DNA from: JBCCZC01 sp039188505
Lineage (GTDB): Bacteria > Pseudomonadota > Gammaproteobacteria > Xanthomonadales > SZUA-38
Direction of reading: 5' to 3'
Assembly: GCA_039188505.1 (NCBI GenBank)
Contig: JBCCZC010000211.1
Location: forward strand, 1 to 9,685
DNA: 9,685 nt
Below the pieces are notes generated by a model. It worked only from the letters and a program-made list of their open reading frames with translations, was not told the DNA's origin and did no database searches. Shown in pieces: positions 6,839-9,685 of the stretch (positions are counted from its first letter, which is position 1; each line of letters begins with the position of its first letter). The translations under genes were made by a program, and so were the position numbers.

Positions 6839-7772
6839 GGTCTTGCCTCCCGTGGCCGATCGGACCGGCGCCGAAGACGGCGTGCAGCACCGTCGTCGCG
6901 ATTCGTTCCGGAGCCTCTTCATGGGCCAGGTGTCCAAGCCCTGGCTCCGTGGTGACGATGCAGGAATCGACCCGTTCCCGGACGCGCTCTGCGTCGCGCG
7001 GTGGCACCGTTTCATCGCGCTCGCCGACGATCAGGTGCAGCGGCGTTTCGAGCTGCCAGAGTCGCTTCTGCAGTCGATGGAGATTCCAGTGCGCCATCAT
7101 GGCGAGCGTGTTGCGGACGTGGCTCCGGTCTTCGAAGAGGCGTCGATAGAGAGCAACACCCTCGGCGTCGATCGACGAACCTGTGCCCTGAAGCAGTCGC
7201 TCGACCGCTTCGGGATCCTTCGCCATCCGGGCCATGACGGCGGGCACGACCGGTGTCCCTGCGAGCACCCTCGCGAGGGCCCCGAAGATCGGTCCGGTGA
7301 CTCCGGGGAACGGAAAGAACGCACCGTTGATGCCGACCATCAGCTCTGGCGCGAGCAGGCCATCCAGGATCATTTCCACGCCGATGACGGCTCCGGCGGA
7401 ATGCCCGAGGCCATACGCCGGGTCGACGTCCAGCGCCGCGAGCACCTCGGCGATGCGTCGCGCCATCGCATCGATGGATTGGTCGCCGTCGGGGGGCTGC
7501 GCCGTGAAACCGTGGCCGGGCAGGTCCAGCGCGGTCACCGTGAAGCGCTCGGCGAGGCGTGGCAGCAGGTGCCGCCAGGAGTGCGTCGACGCCCCGGTGC
7601 CGTGCAGCAGCAGGAGTTCCGGTCCCGCACCGGTCCGCTGCACGTGCCAGCGCATGCCGGCCGCGTCGATGAACCGGCTCACCGATCGGTTCGGCCAGTC
7701 GAGCCCGTGCTTGTCCCAGCGCAGCCGGGACCGCGGGGCGGTTCCAGGCAGCGGCACGGCGACGGACGTCAT
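6831..7772 (-). CDS. bchO: Alpha/beta-hydrolase BchO, magnesium-chelatase-associated
   Basis: BchO is an alpha/beta-hydrolase-fold protein found with bchI and bchD in purple phototrophs. It is often called a putative magnesium chelatase accessory protein, and its reaction has not been settled. The 313-residue product has the oxyanion-hole motif HGTGAS at residues 57-62, the nucleophile elbow GHSAG with Ser125, a likely acid Asp253 in VGERDETVPP, and a likely catalytic His281 in GLGHLAHEE, so an intact Ser-Asp-His triad is present. The N-terminal WPNRSVSRFIDAAGMRWHVQ stretch also resembles other BchO proteins. The start ATG at 7772 overlaps the bchD stop as ATGA, and the stop overlaps the crtI start. 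The identification rests on this fold together with its position after bchD. An unrelated hydrolase would be unlikely here. Confidence 0.9.
   Translation of the reverse strand: MTSVAVPLPGTAPRSRLRWDKHGLDWPNRSVSRFIDAAGMRWHVQRTGAGPELLLLHGTGASTHSWRHLLPRLAERFTVTALDLPGHGFTAQPPDGDQSIDAMARRIAEVLAALDVDPAYGLGHSAGAVIGVEMILDGLLAPELMVGINGAFFPFPGVTGPIFGALARVLAGTPVVPAVMARMAKDPEAVERLLQGTGSSIDAEGVALYRRLFEDRSHVRNTLAMMAHWNLHRLQKRLWQLETPLHLIVGERDETVPPRDAERVRERVDSCIVTTEPGLGHLAHEEAPERIATTVLHAVFGAGPIGHGRQDHA
6846..6850 (-). promoter_or_regulatory. Ribosome binding site of crtI
   Basis: A full GGAGG core on the minus strand, 7 nt before the crtI ATG at 6838 and located within the last codons of bchO. It decides the start of crtI and is among the strongest Shine-Dalgarno sequences in the window. 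Confidence 0.75.
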
Positions 7773-9559
7773 GCCGCCACCCGCCCGGTCGCGTGCCCCT
7801 GCACGACCGCCGACAGCCCGCGGGCGTCGGCGAAGGGCAGGGGGACGTAGCGTGCGTCCATGGCTTCCGCGATCTCGCGGGCCTTCCGCTGCGGCCTCGG
7901 TGAGGTGTCCACGAAGATCGTGGAAACGCCCGCCGTGTTCATCCCCCGGGCAGCGGTCAGGGCGTCGTCATGGGCCTGGGCGCGACCGCCCTCACCGCCG
8001 CGCGTAATGTTCGCCCGGCCGTCCGTGAGCATGACCACGACCGGCGTCTGACCGCGTCGCCGGACCTGCTCAGCCAGCTCCGTCGCCGCCTCCATCGCCG
8101 TCGCCAGCGGCGTGCCGCCGCCGCCGGGAAGCCCGGCGAGGCTCCGCTTCGCGCGAACCAGGGATCGCGTCGGCGACAGCAGGAGCTCGGCGCTCGTGCC
8201 GCGAAAGGCGATCAGCGCCACTTGATCCCGCCTTACGTAGCACTCGGCGAGGAGCAGTTCGACCGCGCCCTTCGCCTCGGCGAGTCGCTGCATGGCGGCC
8301 GACCCGGAGGCGTCGACCACGAAGATCGTTACGGTCTCGGTGCGCTGCTTGAATCGTGTGGTTCTGAAATCGTCGCCGCGGACCGCAACGCGCCGATCCT
8401 CCGGCGCCGCAGCAGACAGCGGCGCGCCGCGAAGGCGCTGCCAGGGTGCCGCCGCCCGGAGCGTCGCCACCAGATTGAGTGGCTTGTCCGGCGTCGGTTG
8501 ACCGGCCCGCGTGCCGATCGGTCGACCCCGGGCATTGGACTTCGACTTCTCCCCCGACTTGCCGGCGCTTCGGCTCCTCGAACGACGTGGGGCCCCGAAG
8601 CGCAACGCCTCGAGAAGGCCTGGTGGAATGGCGGCCTGAGCCGCCTCGAGCACGACGTCGGTCGGGGGGCGATCACTCCTGGCTTCGTCGTCTGCATCAT
8701 CCCCCTGACTCTCGGTGCTCTCGGGCGGCGGTGTCGCCTCCTGAGGCTCGTCCGGCTCGGCCTCGGGGTCGCGGGGCAGGGTCGTCGCTCGCGGCGCCAA
8801 GACCAGACGGGCGGCGAGCGCTGCGTCCGTATCGCTGACCACCTCCTCGCCGGCGAGGGCGGCGGCCGCGCGCGCAGCGCGCGCAGCGAAGAGCGCCGCC
8901 CGCAGGGACCCGACCCCGAGCGCCATCGCGGTCTCGGTGAGCGCCGCGTGGATCGCCTCGGGCGACACGATGGATCGCAGCCGTCCCCGGGCCTCCGCGA
9001 CCATGGCCCCGTCGATCGCAAACGGCGACGTCGCGACGCTGCGGATCAGCCCGAGATCGAGGTGGAACGCGAGCCGGTCCTGGAGGGATTCCGGCGGCGC
9101 CTCCTCGAGGGTGAGCCCTTCGTCGAGGGCGATGACTACGATGCGTGCGGGAAAGCAGCGGCCAGAACCGTCACGCTCGAGGCGGATCTCGCCGCTGTCG
9201 AGGGCGCCGGCCACGAGCGCGGCGGTCGAGGATGTCATCCGCTCTGCCATCGCCGCGATCACCGCGCCGCCGTCGGCGCGTGCGAGCAGCCCGGCTTCGA
9301 TCACTGGGCGGCCGCTCGCCAGCGTCGCCGTCAGGTCCAGGCCGCCGAGCAGGCGGTCCGGGGTGATGTGAGTGGGCATCCGAAGGGCGGGAGCGTCCGC
9401 CGGGAGCAGCGAGCGAAAGTGCTCCAGCCACGCCTCTCGCGGCGGTCCCGCCAGCCCGCGCAGGCTGGCGCCGCCAAGGCCGTCCGGATCCACGGCCAGC
9501 AGTGCCGCCGCGAGCTGGGCGTCGGTCCAGGCGTCGTAACGTGGCTCGACGCCGGTCAT
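7769..9559 (-). CDS. bchD: Magnesium chelatase subunit D
   Basis: BchD forms a double ring with the ATPase BchI and, with BchH, inserts Mg2+ into protoporphyrin IX, the first step specific to bacteriochlorophyll. The product is 596 residues. Residues 1 to about 255 are an AAA+-like domain with no recognisable Walker A GxxGxGK[ST], as in other purple-bacterial BchD proteins. Then come a proline- and acid-rich linker (about 262-300), a basic Ser/Arg/Lys stretch (about 325-347), and a C-terminal von Willebrand factor A domain. The VWA domain has the metal-site motif DASGS at 416-420, GGGGTPL at 479-485 and TDGRANITRGG at 512-522. I chose the ATG at 9559, not the in-frame GTG at 9568. The ATG overlaps the bchI stop as ATGA and has GAGGAG 11 nt upstream, whereas the GTG would be only 2 nt from that site. 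The stop overlaps the bchO start as ATGA. Confidence 0.95.
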   Translation of the reverse strand: MTGVEPRYDAWTDAQLAAALLAVDPDGLGGASLRGLAGPPREAWLEHFRSLLPADAPALRMPTHITPDRLLGGLDLTATLASGRPVIEAGLLARADGGAVIAAMAERMTSSTAALVAGALDSGEIRLERDGSGRCFPARIVVIALDEGLTLEEAPPESLQDRLAFHLDLGLIRSVATSPFAIDGAMVAEARGRLRSIVSPEAIHAALTETAMALGVGSLRAALFAARAARAAAALAGEEVVSDTDAALAARLVLAPRATTLPRDPEAEPDEPQEATPPPESTESQGDDADDEARSDRPPTDVVLEAAQAAIPPGLLEALRFGAPRRSRSRSAGKSGEKSKSNARGRPIGTRAGQPTPDKPLNLVATLRAAAPWQRLRGAPLSAAAPEDRRVAVRGDDFRTTRFKQRTETVTIFVVDASGSAAMQRLAEAKGAVELLLAECYVRRDQVALIAFRGTSAELLLSPTRSLVRAKRSLAGLPGGGGTPLATAMEAATELAEQVRRRGQTPVVVMLTDGRANITRGGEGGRAQAHDDALTAARGMNTAGVSTIFVDTSPRPQRKAREIAEAMDARYVPLPFADARGLSAVVQGHATGRVAA

Positions 9560-9685
9560 GCGCCACACAGCTCCTCGAGCGCGCGCTCGACGCGCACGGT
9601 CGAGCCGGCCTCGTCGAGGGGGTCGCGCCGCAGTCGGTGGCGCAGGGCTGACGGGGCAACGTGCCGGATATGGCTGCCGTCAACG
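9556..9685 (-). CDS. bchI: Magnesium chelatase ATPase subunit I, C-terminal fragment (gene continues beyond right edge)
   Basis: Only the last 42 codons and the stop are inside the window. The reading RHVAPSALRHRLRRDPLDEA matches the conserved C-terminus of BchI/ChlI proteins (typically A..AL.HRLRRDPLDEAGS), which is part of the AAA+ helical lid. The chain continues GSTVRVERALEE and ends in LCGA. BchI is the ATPase motor of magnesium chelatase and partner of BchD. Its TGA overlaps the bchD ATG, giving the standard bchI-bchD order. The Walker motifs lie outside the window, so they cannot be checked. The promoter of the whole bchI-bchD-bchO-crtI-crtB unit is presumably upstream of bchI, beyond the edge. 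Confidence 0.9.
   Translation of the reverse strand, partial: VDGSHIRHVAPSALRHRLRRDPLDEAGSTVRVERALEELCGA

Noticed and set aside
5300..6955. A 551-codon open frame on the plus strand, antisense to crtI.
   Set aside because: It mirrors the crtI codon pattern in GC-rich DNA, and its translation shows no family motif. crtI on the other strand has complete FAD motifs and a strong ribosome binding site.
8368..8376. An RGD tripeptide just before the VWA domain of BchD, suggesting integrin-like ligand binding.
   Set aside because: A three-residue match in an Arg/Asp-rich protein is expected by chance, and I cannot show conservation.
9560..9568. GTG start of bchD at 9568, three codons upstream of the ATG.
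   Set aside because: It would sit 2 nt from the GAGGAG ribosome binding site and deepen the bchI overlap. The ATG at 9559 gives the ATGA overlap used at other junctions.
1..9685. Mobile elements, CRISPR arrays, tRNA or rRNA genes, or an unknown defence-type system.
   Set aside because: No transposase, integrase, long direct or inverted repeats, spaced repeats or RNA gene signatures were seen. Essentially all of the DNA is covered by recognised pigment genes.

Overview
This window is part of a photosynthesis gene cluster (PGC) from a GC-rich, purple-bacterial-type phototroph that makes bacteriochlorophyll and acyclic carotenoids. It is fully packed with recognisable carotenoid (crt) and bacteriochlorophyll (bch) genes. 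The combination of CrtE, B, I, C, D and F with BchI, D and O is that of a Proteobacteria-type (type II reaction centre) PGC. PGCs of this type have also been transferred to other phyla (for example Gemmatimonadota), so the sequence alone does not fix the host lineage.

Layout, left to right. (1) On the minus strand, crtE -> crtF (1738 to 1). crtF runs off the left edge, lacking roughly its last quarter. (2) A 117-bp divergent control region (1739-1855) holds a perfect TGT-N12-ACA palindrome of the PpsR/CrtJ type, a one-mismatch copy exactly 8 bp away, and a perfect TATAAT box facing crtD. (3) On the plus strand, crtD -> crtC (1856-4353) are joined by an ATGA overlap. (4) crtC and crtB meet tail to tail with only 9 nt between stop codons. 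An imperfect hairpin spans both stops. (5) On the minus strand, a tightly coupled run bchI -> bchD -> bchO -> crtI -> crtB (9685 to 4363) has every junction overlapping. bchI is present only as its last 42 codons at the right edge.

How the genes work together. CrtE makes geranylgeranyl diphosphate, CrtB condenses two to phytoene, and CrtI desaturates phytoene to neurosporene or lycopene. CrtC hydrates C-1,2, CrtD introduces the 3,4 double bond, and CrtF O-methylates the tertiary hydroxyl. This is the spheroidene/spirilloxanthin route. No crtA (ketolase) and no tspO (crtK) lie in the places where Rhodobacter has them, so a spirilloxanthin-type end product is the simplest inference. BchI and BchD are the AAA+ subunits of magnesium chelatase (BchH is not in the window), and BchO is an alpha/beta-hydrolase of unsettled role that travels with them.

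The genes are individually well-known families, and I see no mobile element, CRISPR, RNA gene or clearly new system. The interesting points are the fusion of the chelatase genes and crtIB into one overlapping transcription unit, the tandem 8-bp-spaced operator, and the shared hairpin at the crtC/crtB convergence.
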